Of a DNA stretch of 64,000 bases, positions 1-10,635 are shown piece by piece. The translations under genes were made by a program, and so were the position numbers. Origin of the DNA: Vibrio vulnificus NBRC 15645 = ATCC 27562. GTDB lineage: Bacteria; Pseudomonadota; Gammaproteobacteria; Enterobacterales; Vibrionaceae. The DNA is taken from NCBI RefSeq assembly GCF_002224265.1, contig NZ_CP012881.1, forward strand, positions 248,001-312,000, given 5' to 3'. The notes beneath the pieces were generated by a model. That model made no database searches and was not told the origin of the DNA. It saw only the letters and a list, made by a program, of their open reading frames with translations. The first letter of the stretch is position 1. Each line of letters begins with the position of its first letter.

Positions 1-372
1 GGGAAGATGCTCATACAGCATTTCACCCAAATCAAAATAGTCACGGTGGTATATCACTTTTCCCTCATGAAACTTCAAATGGGAGACGCCTTTCACGCTT
101 ACCGCCTCCCCTTTTTTCAACTTCGGATGTTTTAAGGTCATCGTCCAAGTAAGAAAGCCTGACTGGTCGACTTGCTGGTGTTCATGAATATCAAAGCGAC
201 AGTCGATGACATTTTCATACAACGATTGGAAGTAGTCCTTAAGCGCAGACCAACCTTCAAGCCGATGCGCTGCGTCTTCAAATACGACCTGTTGGTGATA
301 GACATCGGCTAAAATTTCTAAATTTGATTTACTCAATGACCGGTAGACATTGCTGACCGCTATCACATCCAT
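1..372 (-). CDS. NTF2/SnoaL-like protein, 3' end cut by window edge
   Basis: An open frame runs from an ATG at 372 to the window edge, giving 124 residues without a stop. It has the small alpha+beta fold pattern of the NTF2/SnoaL superfamily: an N-terminal helix (VYRSLSKSNLEILADVYHQ), a strand with VFEDAAHRLEG, then YFQSLYENV, and late strands ending YHRDYFDLGEMLYEHLP. Members of this family are typically about 140-150 residues, so only the C-terminal tail is missing. In vibrios and other proteobacteria a gene of this type often leads an ECF-sigma/ChrR-controlled operon with an SDR, an FAD oxidoreductase, DUF1365 and a cyclopropane fatty acid synthase; those would lie outside the window. The biochemical function is unknown. 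Confidence 0.75.
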   Translation of the reverse strand, partial: MDVIAVSNVYRSLSKSNLEILADVYHQQVVFEDAAHRLEGWSALKDYFQSLYENVIDCRFDIHEHQQVDQSGFLTWTMTLKHPKLKKGEAVSVKGVSHLKFHEGKVIYHRDYFDLGEMLYEHLP

Positions 373-471
373 ATTGCCAATCCCACAAGAGTTAAAGTAT
401 TAAAAATTAGCCACATATAAAACGTAGACTAGCCTACAACAGTTACACAATTAAATTTGTATATCATGCGG

Positions 472-500
472 TAATACGTTAACTAAGACTATTTGGATCA
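472..500 (-). promoter_or_regulatory. Candidate ECF (RpoE/ChrR-type) promoter
   Basis: Read on the minus strand there is TGATCC (500-495), a 16-base spacer, then CGTATTA (478-472), about 100 bases upstream of the NTF2-like start. TGATCC as the -35 element resembles promoters of the singlet-oxygen sigma factor RpoE of the ChrR type. The match is by eye from memory of the consensus, so it is only a candidate. Confidence 0.35.
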
Positions 501-510
501 TGCCACCAAC

Positions 511-541
511 AAAAAAGGCTTGGAGTTTTCTCCAAGCCTTT
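511..541 (-). terminator. Rho-independent terminator of htpX
   Basis: A 12-bp perfect stem (514-525 with 530-541), loop of four, is followed on the minus strand by a run of T residues. It lies about 75 bases beyond the htpX stop. Confidence 0.85.
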
Positions 542-613
542 CGTTCATCATTACTCACAAGATGTTTGCTCACATTGGAAGCGATTATCCACGCTCGTGA
601 TTAATCAATAACA

Positions 614-1480
614 TTAGAAGTTACGTAGCGCTGCAATACGTTTGTCTAGCGGTGGGTGACTCATCAGTAACTCAGTCAGAGATTGCTTACCGTTGATACC
701 AAACGCCATCATGGTGCCATCCAGTTTTGATTCTTGGCTCATTTTTAGACGCTCTAGAGCCGCAATCATTTTCTCTTTACCAACTAGACGGGCGGCACCC
801 GCATCGGCATGGAATTCACGATGACGGCTATACCACATGGTGATGAAGCTCGCGAGGAAACCAAACACCAGCTCAAGCGCGATAGAAACCGCGAAATACA
901 CCATCATGTTTGAACCTTCACCTTCTTCATCACTGTTATTAGAGGCCACCATGTTGGCAATAAAACGAGATAAGAAGATAACGAAGGTGTTCACGACACC
1001 CTGCATCAACGTCATGGTCACCATGTCACCATTGGCGATATGACTCACCTCATGCGCCAGCACCGCTTCTGCTTCATCACGCGTCATGTTGTGCAACAGA
1101 CCCGTCGAAACCGCGACCAGTGAATCATCACGCTTTGCACCAGTTGCAAATGCGTTGATGTCCGGTGAATCATAGATAGCAACGGTTGGCATACCAATAC
1201 CCGCTTGCTGAGCTTGGCGGCTCACCGTTTCCAATAACCAGTGCTCTGTCTCGTTACGAGGGCTCTCGATCACCACTCCACCGACAGAGCGTAGTGCCAT
1301 CCCCTTTGACATCATCAAGGAGATAAATGCACCACCAAAACCAAATACCGCAGCCATTACCAATAAACCTGAGAGGCTTCCTGGCTGCATTCCAGTTACA
1401 GCATAAACAATGTTCAACACAACACTGAGGACTAAAACCACAGCAAGGTTGGTAATCAAAAACAACATGACTCGCTTCAT
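614..1480 (-). CDS. htpX: Membrane zinc metalloprotease HtpX
   Basis: HtpX is an inner-membrane M48 zinc endopeptidase that degrades misfolded membrane proteins with FtsH. The 288-residue product matches the usual size. Two N-terminal membrane segments (about residues 5-25 and 35-57) precede the catalytic motif HEVSH (H143, E144, H147). Two further hydrophobic segments follow, and the third zinc ligand is in [10 protein letters not shown] (E222). The start at 1480 is preceded by a GGAGA ribosome site; a longer frame opening at 1525 would add 15 residues with no good ribosome site. Gene is single, with its own terminator. A heat-shock or Cpx-type promoter is expected from E. coli but was not recognised here. 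Confidence 0.97.
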   Translation of the reverse strand: MKRVMLFLITNLAVVLVLSVVLNIVYAVTGMQPGSLSGLLVMAAVFGFGGAFISLMMSKGMALRSVGGVVIESPRNETEHWLLETVSRQAQQAGIGMPTVAIYDSPDINAFATGAKRDDSLVAVSTGLLHNMTRDEAEAVLAHEVSHIANGDMVTMTLMQGVVNTFVIFLSRFIANMVASNNSDEEGEGSNMMVYFAVSIALELVFGFLASFITMWYSRHREFHADAGAARLVGKEKMIAALERLKMSQESKLDGTMMAFGINGKQSLTELLMSHPPLDKRIAALRNF

Positions 1481-1832
1481 TACTTTTCTCCAAAGAAGCT
1501 TATTTATATTGAACGCCAGTAACACTGGCCTCTTTTGCTAATAGATATAGTCTAATTTGTTTAAAAACAAGGTTAAGCGATAAATTGCAACATTTGTTTA
1601 CCAAGTTGCTTATCTGTTAGAAATCAACACCATCGAAATTCTCTGCATCGTTTTGTTTCAAACGTCCTCTCACGCGTTAGACTTTTGTCTTATTGTGCTT
1701 ATTCGGCTTCGTGCTATTTTCAGTCTCAGATATTCAATACTGCTCTGAACTAGATCGAATCGTCTTATCTGTGCCAACGAAAAGCGTTTCAAACAGAGCA
1801 GAAATAAACCCATGTTAACAAAGGACATGATC
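1481..1832. other. Intergenic region between divergent htpX and a small ORF
   Basis: These 352 bases separate divergently transcribed genes and must hold both promoters. The region is AT-rich near htpX, with a weak sigma-70-like pair on the minus strand (TTGTTT, then TATATC around 1545-1570). I see no further ORF, repeat or RNA structure. Confidence 0.5.
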
Positions 1833-2000
1833 ATGGTAGAAGCTAACAACTATCAAATGGCTATTGATTTATTGTGCTGTCACCTAGGGATTTCTGAAGA
1901 AGAGGCAAAACAGCAGCTCGGCATTTCGACTGAGCAGCAAGTTGCAAAGCAAATCTCGGATACTCAACAGGCGCTTATGGGCTTAGTTCAAGACAAATAA
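1833..2000 (+). CDS. Small conserved-looking hypothetical protein, 55 residues
   Basis: The frame encodes MVEANNYQMAIDLL, a Cys-Cys pair, then HLGISEEEAKQQLGIS and an acidic/glutamine-rich helical tail ending LVQDK. The start at 1833 is chosen because AAGGA lies seven bases upstream; in-frame ATGs at 1812 and 1827 have no properly spaced ribosome site. It is followed directly by a strong terminator, which supports it being a real gene. There is no signal peptide or membrane segment; it looks like a small soluble helical protein. Function unknown. Confidence 0.6.
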   Translation: MVEANNYQMAIDLLCCHLGISEEEAKQQLGISTEQQVAKQISDTQQALMGLVQDK

Positions 2001-2018
2001 GCACAAGACCTGATAAAG

Positions 2019-2044
2019 AAAGGGCTGCCAATGGCAGCCCTTTT
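2019..2044. terminator. Bidirectional terminator between small ORF and bioD
   Basis: AAAGGGCTGC and GCAGCCCTTT pair around a CAATG loop, with A and T runs on the two sides so that it can work in both directions. It sits between convergent genes. Confidence 0.85.
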
Positions 2045-2050
2045 GATGTT

Positions 2051-2734
2051 TTAAAGCTCGAGTAACACATCCGCATTGATGTATTTACCGAGGTCTTTAC
2101 GCTTAGCGCTTGGGATATAAGGAATTTCACCCAGCTTTGGAACCTCCAAACGCTCTTCCAACATATCAATGATCTCTGCGTAATGCTCCGTGCCAGGATT
2201 CACTCGGTTTGCAACCCATCCAACCAAATTGAGGCCATCGGCTTTGATCACTTCAGCGGTCAGCAACGCGTGGCTGAGACAACCCAATTTGATACCAACA
2301 ACCAACACAACAGGCAGATCTTCTTGCTTAACCCAAGTAGACAGACTGTCAGTGTCTGACACTGGAACTCGCCAACCACCCGCACCTTCAACCAGCACGA
2401 CGTCTGCATTCTCTTTGTGCTGCGCAAGTTTGCTGCTCAGCACAGCATAGTCAATCTCTACTTTTTCATGTTTTGCTGCAATGTGCGGAGACGCTGGCAA
2501 CTCAAGGGCATATGGATTGATGTCCTCGTAATCAACGACCACTGTTGCCGCCTTCTGCAGATGCAAGGCATCTGAGTTACGCCAACCTTCTGGCGTTTTA
2601 TCGCTGCCTGCTGCCACTGGTTTATAACCAATAGTACGTAGATCTTTGGCCGCTAATGCGTGAAGAATCGCTTTAGATGCCACGGTTTTGCCCACATCGG
2701 TATCCGTACCTGCAATGAAAAATGCTTTCATCAT
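2051..2734 (-). CDS. bioD: Dethiobiotin synthetase BioD
   Basis: BioD makes dethiobiotin from 7,8-diaminopelargonate, CO2 and ATP, the penultimate step of biotin synthesis. The N terminus shows the variant P-loop GTDTDVGKT, and VLVEGAGGW is the conserved loop at the active site. The start at 2734 gives 227 residues and an ATGA overlap of 4 bases with the bioC stop, indicating translational coupling. An AGGGG ribosome site sits 11 bases upstream. It is the last gene of bioBFCD. Confidence 0.96.
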   Translation of the reverse strand: MMKAFFIAGTDTDVGKTVASKAILHALAAKDLRTIGYKPVAAGSDKTPEGWRNSDALHLQKAATVVVDYEDINPYALELPASPHIAAKHEKVEIDYAVLSSKLAQHKENADVVLVEGAGGWRVPVSDTDSLSTWVKQEDLPVVLVVGIKLGCLSHALLTAEVIKADGLNLVGWVANRVNPGTEHYAEIIDMLEERLEVPKLGEIPYIPSAKRKDLGKYINADVLLEL

Positions 2735-3540
2735 AACTGTATAACCCCTAAACAAACCTTATAACTTGCCGGTACTTGACCTAAATGGTTCTGAAATGTC
2801 TGGTACTCTCTTTCCACTCGTTTTAATGCTTGTCTTGTCGTTAAACCATGTGAGCGCCCGCTTACATGGTTCGCACCTATACCCTTAAGATCACGCATAA
2901 CAGCAAACGCAGACTCGTACCAGACTGTGATATCGGTCAAGTCTAGATGATGGTTATGACTATGAGATTGCGCTAACGCAATTTTTACCTGATTGGCAGA
3001 GATAAAACGGTTGACGTGTTGATATGAGTCAATTTTTGCCCAGGCTTGCTTTAGCTCATTGAGTGAGCCATCTAGTAATGTGGAAAACAGCACTTGCCCA
3101 TGCGGTTTTACAACACGGTTCATTTCACGTAAAGGCCGCGATAAATCCTCGCACCATTGCAAGGCTAAGCTACTGAAGACAATGTCAAACTCATCTTGCT
3201 CGAATGGCAGAGACTCCGCATCGGCAACGCGATACGACACCGACTCTTGCCCACAACGCGCCTTTGCCTGCTCAAGCATCTCATGCGACAAGTCGGCACA
3301 TACGACTGCAGCGCCTCGTTGCAAAAGTTGCCACGAGAAATACCCCGTGCCACAACCAAGATCCAAAACACGCAGACCCGATAAATCTTGGGGCAGTTTA
3401 TCTAATAACTTATGTCCAACCTCTCGTTGAAATGCAGCATGCTGGTCATAGCTTTTTGCTGCCTTACCGAATGCTTGAGCAATAGCCAGCTTATCCACAT
3501 ACGCTTCTTCCACAGTAAAGGATACTTTAGCCATTTCCAT
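2731..3540 (-). CDS. bioC: Malonyl-ACP O-methyltransferase BioC
   Basis: BioC methylates malonyl-ACP with S-adenosylmethionine so that the fatty-acid synthase can elongate it to pimeloyl-ACP methyl ester. The SAM-binding motif [11 protein letters not shown] (about residues 58-68) is followed by an acidic strand end ([12 protein letters not shown]) and the [15 protein letters not shown] motif typical of BioC. Length is 269 residues, or 267 from an in-frame Met at position 3. The start overlaps the bioF stop by one base (TAATG), so the genes are co-translated. The substrate supplier, the fab cluster, is in this same window. Confidence 0.95.
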   Translation of the reverse strand: MEMAKVSFTVEEAYVDKLAIAQAFGKAAKSYDQHAAFQREVGHKLLDKLPQDLSGLRVLDLGCGTGYFSWQLLQRGAAVVCADLSHEMLEQAKARCGQESVSYRVADAESLPFEQDEFDIVFSSLALQWCEDLSRPLREMNRVVKPHGQVLFSTLLDGSLNELKQAWAKIDSYQHVNRFISANQVKIALAQSHSHNHHLDLTDITVWYESAFAVMRDLKGIGANHVSGRSHGLTTRQALKRVEREYQTFQNHLGQVPASYKVCLGVIQL

Positions 3541-4697
3541 TAGTGCTCTCCTGTGACTGTCAGCAGTACTTGTGCCAGTGTGTGCATCTGTTCTTTGGTG
3601 TGATTAGCAGACAAGGTTATTCTCAGGCGCGCGGTGTTTTGGGGTACCGTCGGCGGACGGATCGCTGTCAACCAAATGCCTTGTTCTCGGCAACGCTGTG
3701 CAACCGTCACGGCTTGTTGTGTCTCTCCAATGAGCCACGGTTTGATCGGCGTTTGAGTGGATACATAACTATCATGCTCCCCCAAATATTCCGCAAAAAG
3801 GGTTTGCAGCTCATTAAGTTTGTCTCGTCGCCACTGCTGCGTTCGAATCAGCTCTACCGCATGCGTCAACGCGAAAGCTTGTGCTGGCGGAAGCGCGGTA
3901 GAGTAAACGTGGTGACGAGCAAATTGAGCAAGGAAATCACCGCTGGATTTATCCGTTAGAAGTGCAGCCCCCGATAAGCCGAATGCTTTACCAAAAGTGA
4001 CCACCAAAAAATCTGGCTTCACATTAGCGAGCGCACAGCTTCCGCGACCTTCTTCACCCAGTACGCCAACGCCATGTGCATCGTCCACCATTAAGCTTGC
4101 CGAATGGCGTTGGGTGAGTGCGTGCATTTCAGCTAATGGTGAACAATCACCATCCATGCTAAATACGCCTTCCGTCACCACCAAACTTGGGCAATCAGCT
4201 CGGTTTAAAATCGTATCTAGTGCTTTAAGATCATTATGCTTAAATCGCTTCATAGTTGCAGGAGAAAAAAGCCCCGCCTCGATTAAAGAAGCGTGATTTA
4301 ATTTGTCTTGCACTAGGAGATCACCTTTTTCAAGCAGTGCAAACAACAGCGCTTGATTGGCCGAAAATCCCGATCCAAACAAAGTGGCACTTTCATACCC
4401 TAGCCAATCACATAAGGAAGCCGCGAGATTGCTGTGCGCAGGGGTGTAACCCGTCACCAATGGAGATGCCCCGCTGCCACAACCATATAAACTCAAACCC
4501 TGCTGCCAAGCTCGAACTAAAGATTGATCGTTCGCCAATCCCAAATAGTCGTTGGCAGAAAAATTGAGATAGCGCTTCCCTTGATGTTCTAAAACCGCTT
4601 GATTTCCCGAGAAAATCACTTCACTTTGGCGATTCAAGCCCTGTTTGCGTCTCTGCTTCAGGGCTTGTGCTATTCTTTCGTTAAAGGCTTGCGTCAT
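3540..4697 (-). CDS. bioF: 8-amino-7-oxononanoate synthase BioF
   Basis: BioF is a pyridoxal-phosphate enzyme of the alpha-oxoamine synthase family that condenses pimeloyl-ACP/CoA with L-alanine. The PLP lysine is K237 in [29 protein letters not shown] carries the conserved Asp and His of the cofactor site, and [11 protein letters not shown] is the usual N-terminal motif. Length of 385 residues is normal. The start lies 17 bases inside the end of bioB, so the two reading frames overlap, consistent with tight operon packing. Confidence 0.96.
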   Translation of the reverse strand: MTQAFNERIAQALKQRRKQGLNRQSEVIFSGNQAVLEHQGKRYLNFSANDYLGLANDQSLVRAWQQGLSLYGCGSGASPLVTGYTPAHSNLAASLCDWLGYESATLFGSGFSANQALLFALLEKGDLLVQDKLNHASLIEAGLFSPATMKRFKHNDLKALDTILNRADCPSLVVTEGVFSMDGDCSPLAEMHALTQRHSASLMVDDAHGVGVLGEEGRGSCALANVKPDFLVVTFGKAFGLSGAALLTDKSSGDFLAQFARHHVYSTALPPAQAFALTHAVELIRTQQWRRDKLNELQTLFAEYLGEHDSYVSTQTPIKPWLIGETQQAVTVAQRCREQGIWLTAIRPPTVPQNTARLRITLSANHTKEQMHTLAQVLLTVTGEH

Positions 4698-5733
4698 AAA
4701 ACAGATCGTCTTTTGTTGGGCGAGCAGCCACGCTTTCGACTACACGATCTAACAATTCGTTTTCTGTAATTTCATCGGGTTTTTGTGAGACTTGCTGACT
4801 GTTAATGCCCAACTTGTTAAACAGCTGCATGTCTTTATCTTCAGAAGGGTTTGGTGTTGTGAGCAGCTTACAGCCGTAAAAGATAGAATTGGCTCCCGCC
4901 ATAAAACACAAGGTTTGCATTTGTTCATTCATGTTTTCACGCCCTGCCGACAAACGAACGGCTGAGGTCGGCATCATTATACGAGCAACGGCAATTAAAC
5001 GGATGAAGTCAAACGGGTCAACCTCTTCAGCCGTTTCCAAAGGTGTCCCTTTCACCTTAACCAGCATGTTGATAGGAACACTTTCTGGATGAGTAGGCAG
5101 ATTGGCCAACTCAACAAGCAACCCAGCGCGGTCATTAGCGCTTTCACCCATACCGATGATGCCGCCAGAGCAGATCTTCATGCCTGCGTCACGTACATGA
5201 GATAAGGTATCTAGGCGATCTTGATAAGTGCGTGTGGTAATAATGTTACCGTAATACTCCGGTGAGGTATCGAGGTTGTGGTTGTAATAATCCAAACCCG
5301 CGCTTGCCAGTTGCTTAGCTTGTTCTGGAGTTAACATGCCCAGAGTCATACAGGTTTCCAGCCCCATATCTTTGACGCCTTTGATCATGTCAGTCAGCAG
5401 CGGCATGTCGCGTTCTTTCGGATTCTTCCAAGCTGCTCCCATACAAAAACGAGTCGAACCGGCATTTTTAGCCTTTTGCGCGGCGTCCAGAACACGCTCC
5501 ACTTCCATTAATCGCTCTTTTTCAACATCCGTTTGATAACGAGCGCTTTGCGGGCAGTATTTGCAATCTTCTGGACAAGCACCGGTTTTAATCGAAAGCA
5601 AGGTGCTCACTTGCACATAGTTCTTAGGGTGGTATTGACGATGGATTTGCTGCGCTTCAAACAACAAATCCATAAAAGGCATTTCCATCAACTCACGAAC
5701 TTGCGCATGAGTCCAGTTATGACGTACTTCCAC
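4681..5733 (-). CDS. bioB: Biotin synthase BioB
   Basis: BioB is a radical-SAM enzyme inserting sulfur into dethiobiotin using a 4Fe-4S and a 2Fe-2S cluster. The radical-SAM cysteines are C53, C57 and C60 in CPEDCKYC, and downstream motifs [13 protein letters not shown] and SAGRENM match the family. I place the start at a GTG (5733) because AAGGA stands six bases upstream and this gives 350 residues, the family length; an upstream ATG at 5826 would run across the operator and promoters. First gene of bioBFCD, divergent from bioA. Confidence 0.96.
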   Translation of the reverse strand: MEVRHNWTHAQVRELMEMPFMDLLFEAQQIHRQYHPKNYVQVSTLLSIKTGACPEDCKYCPQSARYQTDVEKERLMEVERVLDAAQKAKNAGSTRFCMGAAWKNPKERDMPLLTDMIKGVKDMGLETCMTLGMLTPEQAKQLASAGLDYYNHNLDTSPEYYGNIITTRTYQDRLDTLSHVRDAGMKICSGGIIGMGESANDRAGLLVELANLPTHPESVPINMLVKVKGTPLETAEEVDPFDFIRLIAVARIMMPTSAVRLSAGRENMNEQMQTLCFMAGANSIFYGCKLLTTPNPSEDKDMQLFNKLGINSQQVSQKPDEITENELLDRVVESVAARPTKDDLFYDASL

Positions 5734-5772
5734 GTGTATTCCTTGCGTAATAGTTAACTTGCTATTTTTGTT

Positions 5773-5811
5773 TTGTTGACAGTCTACCGAGTCCCGATAA
5801 ACTGTCAACAT
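5773..5811. promoter_or_regulatory. bioA/bioB operator with overlapping face-to-face promoters
   Basis: A 10-bp inverted repeat, TGTTGACAGT (5774-5783) and ACTGTCAACA (5801-5810), separated by 17 bases, lies between divergent bioA and bioB. Each arm holds a perfect -35 TTGACA. On the plus strand TTGACA (5776-5781) is 16 bases from TAAACT (5798-5803); on the minus strand TTGACA (5808-5803) is 16 bases from TAGACT (5786-5781). The two promoters thus overlap head to head, as in the E. coli bio operator. BirA is the expected repressor: the arms resemble the BirA half-site TTGTAAACC only partly, and the half-site spacing is longer than usual. Confidence 0.75.
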
Positions 5812-5873
5812 TGATAAGTAATTCAAAGTTTACATCTGGTTTATTTTTAATCTATTCTCACTTGGATTTTATT

Positions 5874-7151
5874 ATGGATTTGGCCTTCGACCGCCAGCAC
5901 ATCTGGCATCCGTACACTTCAACACTGACACCTCTGACCTGCTACCCCGTGAACTCCGCAAGTGGTGTGTATATCAAACTCGAAGACGGAACCACGCTCA
6001 TCGATGGCATGTCTTCATGGTGGTCGACCATTCATGGCTACAATCACCCTCATTTGAATCAAGCGGCACATCGTCAAATTGATCAAGTATCCCATGTGAT
6101 GTTTGGTGGTATCACTCATCAGCCAGCGATCAGTTTGTGTAAAAAATTACTGTCCTTGGTGCCAAACAACCTAGAGCATGTCTTTCTCGCTGATTCGGGC
6201 TCAGTAGCCGTTGAAGTGAGCTTAAAGATGGCCTTGCAATACTGGCACGCAAAAGGTGAGCGCAGGCCGAAATTTTTGACATTACAACATGGCTACCATG
6301 GCGATACCTTTGCAGCCATGTCGGTCACCGATCCCGATAACTCGATGCATTCACTCTACAAAGGCTTTTTACCAGAGCACATCTTCGCGAAGTCGCCGAC
6401 TGGTGGTTTTTGGGATGAGTGGAAGCAAGAAGATCTCACTGACTTTGCGCAGAAGATTGAGCAGCACCATCAAGAATTAGCGGCAGTGATTCTCGAACCC
6501 ATCGTTCAAGGTGCGGGAGGAATGCGTATCTATCATCCAGAGTTTCTGAAAGGCGTTCGAGCACTTTGTGATAAGTATGGTCTACTGCTAATAGCAGACG
6601 AAATCGCGACTGGTTTTGGCCGTACTGGCAAGCTGTTTGCCTGCGAGCATGCCGATATCCAACCGGACATTCTGTGTGTGGGTAAAGCACTGACTGGGGG
6701 ATACATGACCCTTTCCGCGACCTTAACCAGCAAACACGTCGCCGATACGGTTTGTGGCGGTGAAGCAGGTTGTTTCATGCACGGCCCAACCTTTATGGGT
6801 AATCCACTCGCCTGCGCCGTCGCGACCGCCAGTTTAGAGTTGATAGAGCAAGGCCAATGGCAACAGCAAACCAAGCAAATCGAATCGCTGTTTTCTGAGT
6901 TACTGCCAAAACTTGAAGAACACGACTTGGTGAAAAACACCCGTTGGTTAGGTGCGATTGGCGTCGTAGAAACACATCGCCCAGTGAATATGGAAACCAT
7001 CCAAGCCCTGTTTGTTGAGCAAGGCGTGTGGATTCGCCCCTTTGGTAGACTGATCTATATGATGCCGCCATTTATCAGCGAGCCGGATCATATAGAACAA
7101 TTGGTAAACGCCATTGAAACCGCACTTCAGCGTCCAGAGTGTTTTGTTTAG
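5874..7151 (+). CDS. bioA: Adenosylmethionine-8-amino-7-oxononanoate aminotransferase BioA
   Basis: BioA transfers the amino group of S-adenosylmethionine to 8-amino-7-oxononanoate, giving diaminopelargonate. It is a class III PLP aminotransferase: GSVAVEVSLKMA binds phosphate, D242 in IADEIATGFGRTG contacts the cofactor and K271 in CVGKALTGGY is the Schiff-base lysine. HIWHPYTS near the N terminus is typical of BioA. Start at 5874 gives 425 residues; an upstream in-frame ATG at 5811 overlaps the operator and is unlikely. Monocistronic, ending at a terminator shared with serS. Confidence 0.96.
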   Translation: MDLAFDRQHIWHPYTSTLTPLTCYPVNSASGVYIKLEDGTTLIDGMSSWWSTIHGYNHPHLNQAAHRQIDQVSHVMFGGITHQPAISLCKKLLSLVPNNLEHVFLADSGSVAVEVSLKMALQYWHAKGERRPKFLTLQHGYHGDTFAAMSVTDPDNSMHSLYKGFLPEHIFAKSPTGGFWDEWKQEDLTDFAQKIEQHHQELAAVILEPIVQGAGGMRIYHPEFLKGVRALCDKYGLLLIADEIATGFGRTGKLFACEHADIQPDILCVGKALTGGYMTLSATLTSKHVADTVCGGEAGCFMHGPTFMGNPLACAVATASLELIEQGQWQQQTKQIESLFSELLPKLEEHDLVKNTRWLGAIGVVETHRPVNMETIQALFVEQGVWIRPFGRLIYMMPPFISEPDHIEQLVNAIETALQRPECFV

Positions 7152-7164
7152 CCACGAGATAACA

Positions 7165-7190
7165 AAAACCCAGCGCAGTGGCTGGGTTTT
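7165..7190. terminator. Bidirectional terminator between bioA and serS
   Basis: AAAACCCAGC (7165-7174) pairs with GCTGGGTTTT (7181-7190) around a six-base loop. The A and T runs allow use by both convergent genes. Confidence 0.9.
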
Positions 7191-7211
7191 GATATTTTTA
7201 TGGTTAATCAA

Positions 7212-8582
<1,371 letters not shown>

Positions 8583-8610
8583 TTAACCGAACAAATGTAT
8601 CCAAAAATGC

Positions 8611-9960
8611 CTACTTTTCATAGCGCTTTTGTGGGCTATTTGCGTCTAAATTAGCCAAGTAATCTAACTTTTCAGCGATTTTGCTCTCTAAGCCTCGATT
8701 TGTTGGCTGATAGTACTTGCGATCAGCGATTTCGGCAGGCAAATATTGTTCACCAGCGGCGTAGGCTCCAGGCTCATCATGAGCGTATCGATAACCTTCC
8801 CCATAACCGAGATCTTTCATCAATCCGGTCGGCGCATTACGCAAATGGAAAGGCACTTCAAACTCTGGAAGATTATGCGCATCCGACAGCGCTTGCTTCC
8901 AAGCGGTGTAGACCGCATTACTTTTCGGTGCGCACGCAAGGTAAACGATCGCCTGTGCAATTGCGCGTTCGCCTTCTGCAGGCCCAACACGGGTAAAGCA
9001 ATCCCACGCGGAAAGTGCCACTTGCATTGCCCTCGGATCCGCATTGCCCACATCTTCAGAGGCAATGGCCAGTAAACGTCGCGCGATATAGAGTGGATCA
9101 CAACCAGCAGAGATCATTCTCGCTGCCCAATAAAGCGCAGCATCCGGGTTTGATCCACGAATGGATTTGTGCACGGCAGAGATTAAGTCGTACCAAATAT
9201 CGCCTTTATTATCAAAGCGAGAGACCTTCTCCCCCGCCACTTCCGCCAGTAACTTTAGTGTGATCTCTTTTGCGCCCTGAGCATTGTCTTCTGCCATATC
9301 ATACAGCAACTCAAGATAGTTCAGAGACATTCGAGCGTCACCATTGACGAGCTCAGCCAGACGATCCAAGACATTATCAGCAAAGTGTGCTGGTGTATTA
9401 CCCAGACCACGTTGTTTATCGTTGATCGCTTGGTTTAATGCCAGTGAGATTTCTTCTTTGTTGAGTGACGTAAGCTTATACACACGAGCACGTGACAATA
9501 ATGCGTTGTTCAGTTCAAACGATGGGTTTTCTGTGGTCGCGCCGATAAAGGTCACTGTTCCATCTTCAATGTGCGGTAAGAAGGCATCTTGCTGTGATTT
9601 ATTAAAGCGATGTACCTCATCCACAAACAAGATGGTGCGACGACCCGCCATTTTGTTCTCGCGTGCTTTTTCAATTGCGGCACGAATTTCTTTGACGCCA
9701 GACGTGACCGCAGACACGCGTTCAACTTCCGCGTTGGCGTAGTTTGCAGCCACTTCTGCTAACGTTGTCTTGCCTGTACCTGGCGGTCCCCACAAAATCA
9801 TTGAATGAATGTGGCCGGCCTCAAGCGCGCGACGCAATGGCTTACCAGGCCCTAAAATATGCTGCTGACCGATGTACTGTTCGATCGTTTCCGGTCTCAT
9901 ACGAGCAGCAAGGGGACGAAAATCTTCGTCCCCTGAAAAATCTAAGGTGTAATTTGACAC
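8611..9960 (-). CDS. rarA: Replication-associated recombination protein A (RarA/MgsA)
   Basis: RarA is a clamp-loader-like AAA+ ATPase acting at stalled replication forks. Walker A is GPPGTGKTT (about residues 58-66), Walker B is [16 protein letters not shown], and sensor 1 is [12 protein letters not shown]. The C-terminal tetramerisation part includes [13 protein letters not shown] and [13 protein letters not shown], both characteristic. Length of 449 residues is normal. Starts six bases after the lolA stop, so it is co-transcribed with lolA as in E. coli. Confidence 0.97.
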   Translation of the reverse strand: MSNYTLDFSGDEDFRPLAARMRPETIEQYIGQQHILGPGKPLRRALEAGHIHSMILWGPPGTGKTTLAEVAANYANAEVERVSAVTSGVKEIRAAIEKARENKMAGRRTILFVDEVHRFNKSQQDAFLPHIEDGTVTFIGATTENPSFELNNALLSRARVYKLTSLNKEEISLALNQAINDKQRGLGNTPAHFADNVLDRLAELVNGDARMSLNYLELLYDMAEDNAQGAKEITLKLLAEVAGEKVSRFDNKGDIWYDLISAVHKSIRGSNPDAALYWAARMISAGCDPLYIARRLLAIASEDVGNADPRAMQVALSAWDCFTRVGPAEGERAIAQAIVYLACAPKSNAVYTAWKQALSDAHNLPEFEVPFHLRNAPTGLMKDLGYGEGYRYAHDEPGAYAAGEQYLPAEIADRKYYQPTNRGLESKIAEKLDYLANLDANSPQKRYEK

Positions 9961-9966
9961 TGGCGA

Positions 9967-10563
9967 TTAGTTCCTTTGGTCATCCACTTCAACCCCTTCT
10001 GGGACGTTAAAGGTGAAGCGGGCAGCAGCAGGCTTTCCTAACTTGATATCCGTAAACTTAAAGATGCCTTTTTGCCCATCTTGTTCAATGACATTAAAAC
10101 CATGCACAATCCCTTTTTCATCAATATCAATTTGGAACTGCCCCTGGGTAGAGTCTGCCGCTTTCGGCACGAGAGTGAATACACTACCATCTTGCGTGAT
10201 TTGATAGTTTTCCCAATCACTGGACTGATTACGAGTGAGTAAAACAAACGGTGTTTGTTGTACGGCTTGTTCTTGCCAGTAAATACTCACCTGTTCAATA
10301 AATGGGCTGTAATACCATAAGGTTTTTCCATCCGAAACCAACAGGTTTTCATCCGGTAAAGAGGTACTCCAGCGAAACAGGCTTGGTCTGGCAATATCAA
10401 CGCTGCCTTCCCCTTCCATCACGACTTCACCATCTGGGCTTGTCACCGTTTGGTTGAAGTTTGCGCTAAAGCCATCATTCATGCCTAATCTCTGATTCAG
10501 CTCTTGCTGTGGATTTGCCAATGCTGACGCGCTAAGGAAAAATACAACTAACCATTTTTTCAT
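9967..10563 (-). CDS. lolA: Outer-membrane lipoprotein chaperone LolA
   Basis: LolA is the periplasmic carrier that takes lipoproteins from LolCDE to LolB. The N terminus [16 protein letters not shown] is a Sec signal peptide cut after ALA (about residue 16). The mature part shows the family pattern [18 protein letters not shown], and [17 protein letters not shown]. Total length of 198 residues fits. Located between ftsK and rarA, the conserved arrangement of gammaproteobacteria. One client could be the lipoprotein protease encoded at 19880-23524. Confidence 0.96.
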   Translation of the reverse strand: MKKWLVVFFLSASALANPQQELNQRLGMNDGFSANFNQTVTSPDGEVVMEGEGSVDIARPSLFRWSTSLPDENLLVSDGKTLWYYSPFIEQVSIYWQEQAVQQTPFVLLTRNQSSDWENYQITQDGSVFTLVPKAADSTQGQFQIDIDEKGIVHGFNVIEQDGQKGIFKFTDIKLGKPAAARFTFNVPEGVEVDDQRN

Positions 10564-10635
10564 TTTTATACCTATTCACGGCTAAGGTTTAAAAGGAGTT
10601 GCACGTTTTGACTCCTCCTTCTAAACGAAAGTTCA

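Noticed and set aside
6533..7000. 155-codon minus-strand frame inside bioA
   Set aside because: Antisense to a certain gene.
9344..9742. 132-codon plus-strand frame inside rarA
   Set aside because: Antisense to a certain gene.
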